DNA of 64,000 bases from an uncultured Opitutales bacterium (GTDB lineage Bacteria > Verrucomicrobiota > Verrucomicrobiia > Opitutales > Seribacteraceae). This document shows, piece by piece, positions 42,522-53,713 of the stretch (position 1 is its first letter; every line of letters begins with the position of its first letter). The DNA lies in assembly GCA_943787575.1 (NCBI GenBank), contig CALSMY010000003.1, positions 62,001 to 126,000 on the forward strand. The letters run 5' to 3'. The notes under the pieces were generated by a model. It did no database searches, was not told the origin of the DNA, and was given only the letters and a program-made list of their open reading frames with translations. The translations under genes and the position numbers were made by a program.

Positions 42522-43754
42522 TTAGCCGAGGATTTGAACGGCTCTTTTTACGGCATCTGTGAAGGCGTGTACATCTTCCCGGGTATTGTATAGCGAAAAA
42601 GATGCCCTGGCGGTAGCCTCAACCCCGATCTTTTGCATCAATGGCTGGCAACAATGATGACCCGTACGGGTGGCAATACCTTCAGCGTCAAGCAGGGTCG
42701 CTAAGTCGTGAGGGTGAATGCCTGCAATACTAAAGCTAAAGACCCCTGCTTTGTCCACGGTGCTACCGTACTCAAGCAGACCGTCGATATCCTTTAGTTC
42801 TTCCCGGGTTATCTGTAGCAGGTTTTTTTCATGAGCGTCAACTTGGTCGAAATCAATGCTAGCTAAATAATCTATAGCCTTGCCCAACCCTATCGCGCCG
42901 GAAACATTGGGAGTGCCAGCTTCGAAGCGTTGAGCCCCTTTTGCGTAAGTAGTCCCGGAAAAGCTTACTTGGTCAATCATATCACCGCCACCTTGGTAGG
43001 GTAGCATTTTGTCCATCAGTTCATTCCTTGCATAGACCACACCGATACCCATGGGAGCAAATAGTTTATGTCCCGAGAATACAAAAAAATCACAACCCAA
43101 ATTACGCAGATCCACGCGCATGTGAGGCACTGCCTGAGCACCATCTACTACCACTTTCACACCATATTTATGGGCTTCCTCGATAATTTCCTGAACCGGG
43201 TTAATGGTGCCTAAAACATTGGAAATATGGCAGAGAGAAAGAAGGGAAGCCCCACGATTGGCTAAAAATTCACTTAACTTCTCCCGATCCAATGAACCAT
43301 CACTTAAAACGGGAACAACCTGGATTTCTGCCCCAATTGATTTTGCAATCATCTGCCAGGGTACGATGTTTGCATGGTGTTCCATCTCTGAGAGGATGAT
43401 ATGGTCCCCAGCATTCAGATGATGCTTGGCAAATGAATGGGCAATCAAGTTGATACCCTCGGTAGCACCGCGGGTAAAAATGATTTCTTCAGCGCTCACG
43501 CCTAGCCAATGTGCGATTTTCTGTCGAGAAGTACGGTAAAGGTTCTCTGCATCCTCGGCTAACTCATAAACGCCACGATGAACATTTGAATTATTTCTTT
43601 CGTAATAGTGTGAGACGGCATCAATTACAGATTTTGGCTTTTGCGAAGTCGCTGCATTATCTAAGTACACCAACGGCTTTCCCCGGTTAGTGCGAGAAAG
43701 CAGGGGGAAATCTTTACGGATTTCGTAGGGGTCGAAGGAATTTGAAGCAGGCAT
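42522..43754 (-). CDS. sufS: Cysteine desulfurase SufS/CsdA family
   Basis: YLDNAATSQKPKSVIDAV, FTRGATEGINLIAHSF, FVFSGHKLFAPMGIGVVYA, TRTGHHCCQPLM. Confidence 0.92.
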   Translation of the reverse strand: MPASNSFDPYEIRKDFPLLSRTNRGKPLVYLDNAATSQKPKSVIDAVSHYYERNNSNVHRGVYELAEDAENLYRTSRQKIAHWLGVSAEEIIFTRGATEGINLIAHSFAKHHLNAGDHIILSEMEHHANIVPWQMIAKSIGAEIQVVPVLSDGSLDREKLSEFLANRGASLLSLCHISNVLGTINPVQEIIEEAHKYGVKVVVDGAQAVPHMRVDLRNLGCDFFVFSGHKLFAPMGIGVVYARNELMDKMLPYQGGGDMIDQVSFSGTTYAKGAQRFEAGTPNVSGAIGLGKAIDYLASIDFDQVDAHEKNLLQITREELKDIDGLLEYGSTVDKAGVFSFSIAGIHPHDLATLLDAEGIATRTGHHCCQPLMQKIGVEATARASFSLYNTREDVHAFTDAVKRAVQILG

Positions 43755-43849
43755 GATTTTTCTTTCCTATTGTTTATCCTAATAAGCACCAATTCATAAG
43801 AATTGCGATGCGTATCTTTAAGCAAATGGCCAATTAAGGCTATTAACAG

Positions 43850-45585
43850 TTAGAAAATGATTTTTGCTTCTGGAAGTGCTTTCCTCAATGATTCAACACC
43901 TTTATCCGTAACCTCAGAGTTCCAAAGATAAACTTCTTCCAAATCCTTTAATGCGGCTAGATCTTTAATTGCACCATCGGACACTTTGGTTCCAGAGAGA
44001 TTTAAATAGCGAAGAAATTGCATATTCTTAAGCTGTTTAATTCCCAGGTTTGTAACTCCAGTACTTCTTAAGCCAAGCCAGGTTAGGTGTTTCATTTTTT
44101 TAACAGTACCCATTACCTGGTCGTTCACTTTTGTCCTGGAAAGATCCAGATGAGAGATGTTGCTTTGTATACCTGATAAAGCACCGACTGCACGGTTTTC
44201 AATCAAACTTGGCCCCGATGAGAATTCAGCCCTGACCATGTTGTGCTTTACGGAAAGTGGAGTGACCAGAGCACCGGTCTTCTGGGCTACTTCCAGCTGG
44301 GTTTTGGAAGGTTTGCTGAGCCTTTTGCCCAAGAGATCGACCAGAGGAATTTTGATGTCTCCTGAAGAAACCAGTGCAGCTGAGGCTTTTTCTTCCTTGG
44401 GGCGTTCGAAAACATCAGAGGGATATTCTTTGGCTCCCTCGTCAATCCATTGTTTAAATAAGGAAATCTCATCTTCTGTTAGAGGTTCTCCCTTGGGAGG
44501 CATTAGTTCGGAATCATCGGGGTCTAAAGTCATGACAACATAGAGGGTACTTTCCTCATGATCTCCACGGTCTATGATAGGACCGTCTAAGTTTCCTTTG
44601 AGGACAAACTCGTATGTATTTAGAGCAAGCCCTGCTTTGGGGTGAATCGTTCGACCGTTTTTAACATAGGGTTCTCCGTGGCAGTCAAGGCACCGATCTT
44701 CCAAAATTGGAAATATATGGTCGTGAAAACTTATGCCTGCACCAGCTACCGCGACTCCACCACCCCACTTCCCTTGGGTTTTGCACCTTCTTCGATCCAA
44801 CGCTTAATAATGTCAATTTGCTCTGCGGTAAGGGGACCTCCTTTGGGAGGCATAAACATGTCATCATCTTCATCGAGGGTAAGCACTTCATGGAGGTAAC
44901 TGTCGGCCACATCGCCAGCGGTAACTACAGTATTGTCCAGGTTTCCTTTCATTACCAGTTCGTAGGTATTTAATGCTAGGCCGGCTTTTGGCTGAATGGT
45001 TCGGCCATTTTTATCATAGGGTTCATTGTGACAATTTAGGCACCGGTCTTCTAGGATAGGAAGCACATGATTGGTGAAATCAATAGGTTCGCCTGCTTTG
45101 GGGGGACCACCTGCCTTTGCAGCAACTGCAAGATTAGGATCTTGTCCAAGTTTGACTGGTTGATAAGAGAAGAAAGATCCAGGTCGCAATTTAGCTTTCT
45201 TTTTTGGCTGTGCTTTTAATCGTGGCCCGTCGATAGGTTCAGCAATTGAATCTTCCATCGTCGCGGATACTTCCGTTTTCCGTTTTTCTTTGGTGGAAGC
45301 AGCCGGTTGCTTTGACACAAGATTTCTGGGATCTCCAACAGGAAGCTTCCCAACTTGACTAAGTTCTCTTAAATAGGACTGGTCCGCTGTGGATAGTTGG
45401 TTGTAGGGGACGGGGTAGAGTTTTTTATCTTTTCCTTCCAGGTAGAAGGTCTGGCCTTCATAACTTAATGCACGGGCTGTAAAAGACTGTCCGTTAACAG
45501 CAGTAAAAGTCCTGAAAGCTTCTTCTGCATAGGAAAATGAAAAAGTTGTGCATGCAAGCACACACAAAATCCAACGACACACCAT
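43850..45585 (-). CDS. SHD1 domain + two tandem Planctomycete-type cytochrome c (PSCyt) domains + leucine-rich repeats, split by a frameshift near 44770
   Basis: N-part RTFTAVNGQSFTARALSYEGQTFYL...ILEDRCLNCHNEPY. C-part in the other frame ILEDRCLDCHGEPY... plus LRRs (LTWLGLRSTGVTNLGIKQL). Confidence 0.7.
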
Positions 45586-45605
45586 TATTCAGAGAACTTA
45601 CTTAA

Positions 45606-46910
45606 TTAAGCAAGTACGTCTAAGCAAGGTTCTCCTTCGTGAGCCACTTTAAAGGGGCGGCCAGATGGAGAGTACTGTACATCATTCAAGGGTAGGCCCA
45701 TGTTGTAACCGATGGTTGCGTTGAGACCTGCAGGGTCAACGAATTTTCCTTCTACTGGGTTTCTGCCGACTTTATCCATTTTTCCATAAACCGTACCTCC
45801 TTTAACACCGCCACCAGCAAGGAAAGCAGAGAATCCGTAAGGCCAATGGTCTCTTCCATTTCCTCCATTAATTCTGGGTGTTCGTCCAAATTCTGAAACG
45901 AGTACAATCATGGTGTCTTGTAGCAATCCACGCATTTCTAAATCTAGCATAAGAGCACTGAGGCCTTTATCTAAATCTGCACAGTTGTTAGCAACTGATT
46001 CAAAGTTATTGGAGTGGGTATCCCAGCCACCTCGATTTACTTCAATGTAACGAACCTTATTTTCTACAAGACGGCGTGCGAGCAGACAGCCTTGTCCAAA
46101 AGCAGAGCGACCATAGAGGTCTTTCATGGCATCGGGTTCGGAAGCCACATCAAATGCTTTTAAGTCTTCACTACGCATCAGTTTGATCGCATCATTGTAG
46201 AGGTCTGTGTAAGCACGTACCTGTTTTTGGTCATAGTTGTCTAAAAAGCTGGCATTCATCTTTTGTGCCATGGCTAATCTGCCGTCGAACCTAGTTTGGT
46301 CGAGGTAATCAGCAGCTTTACTATTTGCTAATCCTGCTTGTGGGTTGCCAATGGGAAGAGGACCAAACTTAGATTCCAAAAATCCTGAGCTACCAGAGCG
46401 TCCGTTAATGGCAATGTTCATCGGGATTGTTGAATTAATAGGACCAGACATTTTTGCGATCCAACTGCCAAAGGTTGGGTGAGTAATCGTTCCCCGCATT
46501 TGATAACTTGTGTGCATCAGGTAATTGCCCTGCATGTGTGCACCTTGGCTCGTCATCATTGTACGAATGATGGCTGCATTGTGCATATGCTTAGCTGTCT
46601 CCGGTAAGTATTCAGACAAAAACACTCCGTCTGCACTAGTTGAAATAGGATTAACCGGTCCTTGGTAGGTATCTTTGTCTGCATCTGTGTTAGGGGCAAA
46701 GGTGTCCATGTGGGACATTCCAGCAGACATGTATAAATAGATGAGGTGACGCGCATTAGCGGGTCGTGTACCAGGTTGTAAAGCCTGGACAGGGGTGTGC
46801 ACATAGGAGCCGGCCATGGGCAAAAGGCTAACCCCCAAGCATGCTTTGGCAGCACTAGCTACAAATTCTCTACGACTTAATTCGTTAAGTGATTTAAGGT
46901 CAGATTTCAT
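45606..46910 (-). CDS. DUF1501 family protein
   Basis: Twin-Arg-like N-terminus (SRREFVASAAKACLG). YLYMSAGMSHMDTFAP, FGRTPRINGGNGRDHWPYGFSAFLAGGGVKGG. Confidence 0.85.
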   Translation of the reverse strand: MKSDLKSLNELSRREFVASAAKACLGVSLLPMAGSYVHTPVQALQPGTRPANARHLIYLYMSAGMSHMDTFAPNTDADKDTYQGPVNPISTSADGVFLSEYLPETAKHMHNAAIIRTMMTSQGAHMQGNYLMHTSYQMRGTITHPTFGSWIAKMSGPINSTIPMNIAINGRSGSSGFLESKFGPLPIGNPQAGLANSKAADYLDQTRFDGRLAMAQKMNASFLDNYDQKQVRAYTDLYNDAIKLMRSEDLKAFDVASEPDAMKDLYGRSAFGQGCLLARRLVENKVRYIEVNRGGWDTHSNNFESVANNCADLDKGLSALMLDLEMRGLLQDTMIVLVSEFGRTPRINGGNGRDHWPYGFSAFLAGGGVKGGTVYGKMDKVGRNPVEGKFVDPAGLNATIGYNMGLPLNDVQYSPSGRPFKVAHEGEPCLDVLA

Positions 46911-46934
46911 AATATTATTTATTTATATTGGTGA

Positions 46935-49350
46935 TTAGCGGACAAACAAAAATTCATGGCTATTAAGGAGTACCCAAGCGATATCTTTGTGAGTATCGTT
47001 GGACCCAATTTGTTTAATCATGTCTGTGAAATCTGTCATTTCACGAGAGGTTGGCTTCCTTTGAAGAATAGCTTTGAAGGCAAAGTTAACCTGAGCAGTC
47101 ATCGAGGGCTGCCCAGCTAATTTCTTCATAAAGTTTGAATTGGCATTACTTACAATGTTTCTCTCAACATAACCATTCATGACTGCCAAAACTTGATCAA
47201 CTGCAGCTTGCTTGTGGGATACTTGGATTTGGTCTCTTGGGGAACCTCCAAATTGACGGATAAAATGGCCGGCAGGTGCAGGGTGACCGACTTCAGATGC
47301 ACGAAGAGAGTTAGGGTCACGTGTCGGAGTTCCCCTTCTTTCATAGGAACCTGATGACGCACCTTTGGTGCTGTCCGCCATCATCTCATCATCCATCATC
47401 ATTTCGTCCATTTTGGGGAGGTTGGCTACAAATTGATCCTTACAATTGTCGCAACAGAATGCAACCGTTTCACCCTTCTCATTTTTGGCGGTGATGCTTG
47501 GGTCTGCTGCTCTTCCGGGTCTGATTGGGCAATTTTCATTAATTGGTTTGGACATAGGCTTGTTATCCATGGCTTTTACCATTTCTGCACTGGCGCCAGG
47601 TGGAGGAAACCCAAGCTTATCCATGAAAATTTCCTCAGCTGTCATGTTGATGTATTTTTGGTACTGATCAAAACCACCATCTCCAAATCTTGAGTTAATG
47701 CGATTGTCCAAATCTGTATAGTTGAGAGCGACAAGCGAGTCCCATAATTGTTCCCCTGACATGCGTTCGACAACTGGTCCTTGGTAAAAATAGGGAACAG
47801 CACCTCTCTTGGGGTTGTCTGGATTAGGGCCAGATATTACATGCTTAACCTCTACTGGCATTGTTTCGTCCTTAGTATCCCGTGCAGTAATTTCGCGGGT
47901 TGGAGATTCGCGTTGGAAGGCCCGGGTATTGTAAAGAATTCGGAGGAATTCTTTCATATCGTAGTCCAATGCCACCATGATTTTTTCCAAGTGAAGCATG
48001 AGTTCTGGTTCGGTGGGCATAGTATCGTCAAACATGTTATCCACGGGCTCGATTAACCCGATTCCAAAAACGGATTTCCACAACCTGTTAGCAATTACTA
48101 CAGTAAAACGTGGGTTGTCTGGAGAGGCTAACCAACTGGCGTAAGAAGCCCTAGAACCTTTTTCTTGTAAGTTTTCGTCTAACTCAACAGCGAGACCGAA
48201 GATGGTATTAGCTTTTACTTCCTGCCCGGGTTGGGCGTTGTCGTACTGGTAGTCATTGGGCAAGTTGATCTTCCCTTTACCCATGTCATCCATGCCACGA
48301 TTTAAGAGTTCTCCTAAACTTCTGGTAAGTCCTCTACGGCGGTTACCAAGTGCCGCTCTCTTCCTTACTTTTTCATCGTCACTTAAACTTGGATCGTTGT
48401 TAACTTTTTGTTGCTCCTCATTGATCCATTGCCCGACAAGACTGGAATACTTGCCAAATTCAGTGGATTCATTGTTTCTGGGGCGATGTGCACCATAGGT
48501 GTAGGCGGCCATTTCATAAAATTGTTTCTGGGTCCAACGGTCAAATGGGTGGTCATGGCATTGGGCACATTCAAGGCTGGTTCCTAGGAATACACGGACA
48601 GTGTTCGCCATGCTGTCCAATCCCATTCCAATATCCCGGTAAAAGTAGCCTACTCCGCCATTGCCTCTAACCCAAAGAGGTCCGGTTGCAGCGAGCATGT
48701 CATGCACAAAGAGGTTGTAGGGTTTGTTTTCAGATAGGGATTCTTTGATATGCATTATGAAAGGAACACCATCGGGTCCTCTGTCAACTGAACCGCTAGC
48801 TCGAAGGATATCTGCCCAGTAAATGAACCAGTTGTGCACATATCCCTCGGAGGCTAAAAGTTCATCGATTAAAGCCTTCCTAGCACTGGAAGTACGCTTG
48901 GACATATACGCATCTGTTTCTTCAATGGTGGGAATTCTTCCGATAATCTTTAGGTAAGCTCTGCGTAAAAATGTTTCATCATTAATTTTCTTATTAGGTC
49001 TTTGACGATAGGACTTTAGCCTACGGTCAATCTTTTGATCAATTGAGTCGGTAAATGTTTGCAGAGTACGATCGTTCAATGGCTTTTTGAACTTAGGCAG
49101 GGCATCGTGGTTGGGCGGGAAATTGTTTTTAACGAATGCCTGATCGTCTTCAGTGAAAATGTCTAAACTTATGCGAAAAAGCTGAAGATCGCTGGTACGC
49201 TTCATCAGTACATCACCATCCTCAAAGTACTTTATAACAGTTCCGCGTATAACTTGACCGTTTTTGGAGCGGAAATCTCGGTCGGTTATTGCAAGTAAAC
49301 TGGAAAAAAAGAGGATGAAACTAAGAATAGATACTGATTTTCCTAAACAT
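46935..49350 (-). CDS. DUF1549/DUF1553 protein with an N-terminal SHD1-like segment, N-terminus frameshifted near 49335
   Basis: FLRRAYLKIIGRIPTIEET, CAQCHDHPFDRWTQKQFYEMAA, RFTVVIANRLWKSVFGIGLIEPVD, FLRILYNTRAFQRES. Confidence 0.8.
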
Positions 49351-49572
49351 ACGTTAAAGATGCTTTAGGTTACATATGTATTGCAAGCGGAAAAAGCCTC
49401 AAAATTGGATTTAAATCCAAGGACTCACCAGTGCCTAAGATCTGGAAGTTTTAACATTAATGAAATCAACGAAAGTGTAATAGATATTGTATTCCCATCG
49501 TTATTTACTTTTATTTTTCCAAGCATGTTGCCAAGCTGCCTCTTTGGCCATATGAATGACGATCTTTAGCCT

Positions 49573-51898
49573 ATGTTTACAGAATTATTTGGTTCATCCC
49601 CATTCAAAGGTAAAGTTTGTTTTTATACGATTTTACTAATGATTTTTCTGACGGTTTTAAATTGCTCGGACTCTGGTAAAGATCATCTGCAAGTACCTGT
49701 CAGTACATGATAATAAAAATTATCTTGTTGATCAGTATGTCGGTGCAGAAGCTTGTGCGGAATGTCATGACCAAGTGCATGAAAAATGGGAGGGGTCCCA
49801 CCATTTTCATGCTATGGAATTGCCCAACGAGCAAACAGTCCGTGCCGACTTCAATGGTTCTACATTTGAGAATTATGGAGTTACTACCAAATTTTTTCGT
49901 GAGGAGGAAAAATACTTGGTGGAAACTGAAAACCAGGAGGGGGAACTGGAAACCTTTGAGGTTGCTTACACCTTCGGGTGGGAACCTCTTCAGCAATACC
50001 TAATTAAATTTCCTGATGGTCGGCTTCAGGTACTACCTACTTGTTGGGATGTCGAAAAAAAGGAATGGTATCATCTTTACCCGGACGAACGCATTGCTCC
50101 GGAAGATCCATTGTTTTGGACCCGTTCCCTACAGAACTGGGATCATATGTGTGCCGATTGCCACTCGACAAACCTACATAAGGAATTTGATTTTTCCACG
50201 CAGGCTTTTTCCACAAAATATTCTGAAATTAATGTGGCCTGTGAATCTTGTCATGGTCCCGGAGCTGAGCATGTCGCCCAAGCGAAATCCGGTGCAGGGT
50301 GGGCTGGTATTGCTGATTTTGCTTTGGCAGATATTAATTCCACAAATGTAGCTCAAATCGAATCATGCGCCAAATGCCATGCGAGAAGGTCCATGGTTCA
50401 TCCTGGGCACCATGCGGGCAATCGTTTCCTTGACCATTTCCTTCCCGAGGTTACGCAACCTTGGTCACCTGAGATGCAGGTTCCTACTTACCATGTAGAT
50501 GGTCAAATTGACGATGAGGTCTATGTTTACGGCTCTTATATTCAGAGCAAGATGTTTCATCAGGGGGTCAAGTGTACCGATTGCCATGATGCCCATACCA
50601 CCAAGCTGCATCATTACGATAATCAGCTTTGCACCCGCTGCCATACCCCAGATGATAAAAACCCGGCCGGTTTTGATAATCCGGGGCACCATTTTCATGA
50701 GATGGGCACAAAAGGGGCTAATTGCGTGGAATGTCACATGCCTCATAAAAATTACATGGTTATTGATGCCCGCAGGGATCATAGTATTCGCATTCCCCGC
50801 CCGGATCTATCCGCAAAATTCGGGCATCCCAATGCCTGTAATAATTGCCACTCAGATAAATCTTTCGATTGGGCGGCAGGTGCGATTGAGCGAATAAAGG
50901 GACCAGTTCGGCCTAAAGAGGCTCGTCATCCCGGTGCTTTTCATGCCTATCGGTCCGGTGCTCCTGGGGCGGAAAAACTTTTACTTGCGGCAAGCCAGGA
51001 CGAGTCTGCTCCAGCCTTCACCCAATCAGGAGCTTTATTGGCATTACGTTCATTTATAAGCGAATCATCCACAGAGGAAGCCGTTCGGCAACTGGATTCC
51101 AATCAATCGGTTGTTCGGGTTGCCGCGGTGTCCAAATTGGAGAGTTCAGAACCATCTGATTTGTATCAATATTTAGTCCCGATTCTCCGGGATTCTGTTC
51201 GGGCGGTTAGGACTGAGGCTGCCCGTGTCTTGGCCACATTGCCAAGGTCATACTTTAAACAGGAAGAGCTAACTCTATTTGATGGGGTCTTAGAGGAACT
51301 CAAATCTCGTTATAATAGCAATTTGGATCGAGCTGAGTCCCATCTTTCCCTGGGGATTTTGGAGGAAAACCAAGGAGAACCTGCCAAAGCCGAGCGTCAC
51401 TACCGGAATGCTATCGTCAGGGACGATCTTTTTGTACCGGCGAGAATGAACCTCGCCACTTTGCTGAGTGCATCGGGTAGGGTGGTGGAAGCCGAAGAGT
51501 TGCTCCGCGAATCTGCCCGTATCCAGCCCACCTGGGGGCAGGTACATTACTCGCTTGGTTTGCTTCTTGCCGAAGATGAGAATCGCTTGCCCGAAGCCAT
51601 TCGTTCCTTGGAGCGTGCTTCCTGGCACTGGCCTGAGAATCCCCGGGTAACCCACAACCTGGCGATAGCTTACTGGCAAAGCAATCGAGTGGAGGATGCA
51701 GTTCGTTCATTTGAGCAATCCATTCGGCTCCAGCCCAATAATCCTGAATTCCTTCAGCGAATAAGCGAATTACTTGCTCAAAATGATCGCTGGTCCGACG
51801 CACTGCCTTACCTTCGCAGGTTGGTTTTGCTGGTACCAAACGAACCCCGTTTTAAATCATTTCTTTCCGAAGCGAAAAGGCAGTTGGGTTTAAAGTGA
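49573..51898 (+). CDS. Octaheme c-type cytochrome with C-terminal TPR domain, signal-peptide region frameshifted near 49700
   Basis: Eight CxxCH motifs (CAECH, CADCH, CESCH, CAKCH, CTDCH, CTRCH, CVECH, CNNCH), then TPRs. A lipoprotein-type leader MFTELFG...FLTVLNCSDSGKD lies in the preceding frame. Confidence 0.78.
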
Positions 51899-51982
51899 GT
51901 ATTAAGGTGGCAGAATAAACTCCTGAAATGCTCTTGGAGTTCAATACTCTTTGCCCTTTCAATTTAAAAATTAAAGAAAAAA

Positions 51983-52025
51983 CCTCCCTCGGCGACCAAA
52001 GTCATACCGAGGGAGGAGCCTTTTT
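51983..52025 (+). terminator. Rho-independent terminator-like hairpin
   Basis: CCTCCCTCGG...CCGAGGGAGG stem followed by AGCCTTTTT, downstream of the octaheme cytochrome. Confidence 0.75.
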
Positions 52026-52226
52026 GAACTGATGATCCCGTTAGTAAGCGGGATCTTATAACTGTATAATTACCATTCATTCCAATAATCCTACTTGTCA
52101 AAATAAAAGCTAAATATTTCTAATTAACTCCATTAGTATTATTAATTTACTAATTTTGTCGTATTTTTGCACCAAGGTAGATGCAATAATCTTGCAAAAA
52201 GACCAAAGTTACTCAGTTATTAGGCT

Positions 52227-52706
52227 ATGTCTTTTTTGTCTTCAGCACACCATATTCACCACCATCATAGTAGTTGGTTGGATCGTTTAGGTGGAAGTTT
52301 GGCTTTAATATGTGCAGTTCACTGTTTGTTCACCCCCATGCTTGTTGTTTGCCTGCCATTAATTGCTTCGACCTTTTGGGTAAATGAAAGTTTTCACTTA
52401 TGGATGCTTGGTTTGGTTGTACCACTCACCGCATTATCCATGTTTCTTGGTTGCCGGAAACATCACGACCGCGTGATTATTGGATTGGCGGCAATTGGGA
52501 TATCCTTTCTCGTCACTGGAATCATCTGCGGATTTGTCCTTGGACACAGTTGTCATACGCATTGCCAGGACCATCAATCAATTCTTTCTTCCAGTTTCTT
52601 TCCACACGGGTGGGAGTCTTTTTTTACCACTTTGGGCGGTGGGTTTCTTGTTTTTGCACATATCAGGAATTACCGAATGTGTAGAAAGTCTAGTTGCGAT
52701 CACTAG
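52227..52706 (+). CDS. MerC-domain membrane protein with His-rich N-terminus
   Basis: HHIHHHHSSWLDRLGGSLALICAVHCLFTPMLVVCLPL (MerC-type CxxHC-like region), four TMs. Confidence 0.65.
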   Translation: MSFLSSAHHIHHHHSSWLDRLGGSLALICAVHCLFTPMLVVCLPLIASTFWVNESFHLWMLGLVVPLTALSMFLGCRKHHDRVIIGLAAIGISFLVTGIICGFVLGHSCHTHCQDHQSILSSSFFPHGWESFFTTLGGGFLVFAHIRNYRMCRKSSCDH

Positions 52707-52947
52707 TATAATTAGCCCCTGTGGGGTTATTGGCTTTGGGTTAACTATTCTAATACACCTTTTATATAAGCCTTGGAATTTTCAAGGTTTATAGAGCCAT
52801 CCATCAATTGCTGGAATTTGTGCGAAATGCCAGTAGGGAAAAACGATACTTATTGATTGGATCTCACTTTAAACGCCAATGGGTTATCCCATTTGACCAT
52901 CTGGGATCCACCTACGTGGTGAAGGGTTTACTATACCGCAATAAAAA

Positions 52948-53023
52948 TGGAGCCACCTGTCAGGGTCGAACTGACGACATCCTCATTACAAGTGAGGCGC
53001 TCTACCAACTGAGCTAAGGTGGC
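52948..53023 (-). tRNA. tRNA-Thr (TGT), CCA encoded
   Basis: Reverse complement GCCACCTTAGCTCAGTTGGTAGAGCGCCTCACTTGTAATGAGGATGTCGTCAGTTCGACCCTGACAGGTGGCTCCA. Confidence 0.95.
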
Positions 53024-53101
53024 GACCGTCATTTACACTACTCAAGAAAAATAAAAAATCAACTGGATAGTCGAGGTTTTTATCGTCCCATTCAAAATGC
53101 T

Positions 53102-53602
53102 TTAGGGTGAGTGGACTGCGATGGAGTCGTGGACGATTTCCTGTATTGTTCGGTTTGGGGAAAGCTTGGCCCGTTTGGATACTTCATGTGCCGTCTTGGT
53201 CAGTTGAGAGTTAACCAGTCTCTCCACTTCTGCCCAGCATGTTTCTTCGATATCTTTGGTGTAGGCCAATCTTGGGTCTGCTGTGATTAAGTGCGATTTT
53301 AAAAGACGTAATTTTGCTTTCTCCACATCCTTGGAAAAGCGCAAAGACAACCATTTGGATATTTGGTCTATACTCCAATCCTTGGCGGGTTCTTCACTTA
53401 GGGCAACCCATGGTTTTTGGCTTAATATACGATCATGCAATGATGTTTTTATTTCTAAAACTTCGAAGTAGAAGTCATTTACCTTTGCGGGTTTTAGCGA
53501 AGAAGTATGTGCGGGTCGACTGGATGAACAACCTACACTGAAGACCATTAAAAATACTAAGCCAATGCGCATATGCCTAATCAACAAATCCTTTCTTGTC
53601 AT
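53102..53602 (-). CDS. Hypothetical lipoprotein
   Basis: Lipobox-like VFLMVFSVGCSSS. Confidence 0.45.
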   Translation of the reverse strand: MTRKDLLIRHMRIGLVFLMVFSVGCSSSRPAHTSSLKPAKVNDFYFEVLEIKTSLHDRILSQKPWVALSEEPAKDWSIDQISKWLSLRFSKDVEKAKLRLLKSHLITADPRLAYTKDIEETCWAEVERLVNSQLTKTAHEVSKRAKLSPNRTIQEIVHDSIAVHSP

Positions 53603-53713
53603 GTCAAATTAAGGAGGTCTCTTTGTGTACAAGTGTAATAACTTTTTGAAAAAAACTTGTAAATATGTAAATATGTATTTATACTATAATGTAACAACAA
53701 CTTGGAGGTTTAC

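Noticed and set aside
52034-52055. Second hairpin GATCCCG...CGGGATC after the 51983 terminator
   Set aside because: Stem is real but lacks a T-tract. May be accessory, and not called as a separate terminator.
53640-53700. TGTAAATATGTAAATATGTA repeats considered as iterons
   Set aside because: Too few and too AT-rich. More simply a promoter-like AT-rich leader of the 53714 gene.
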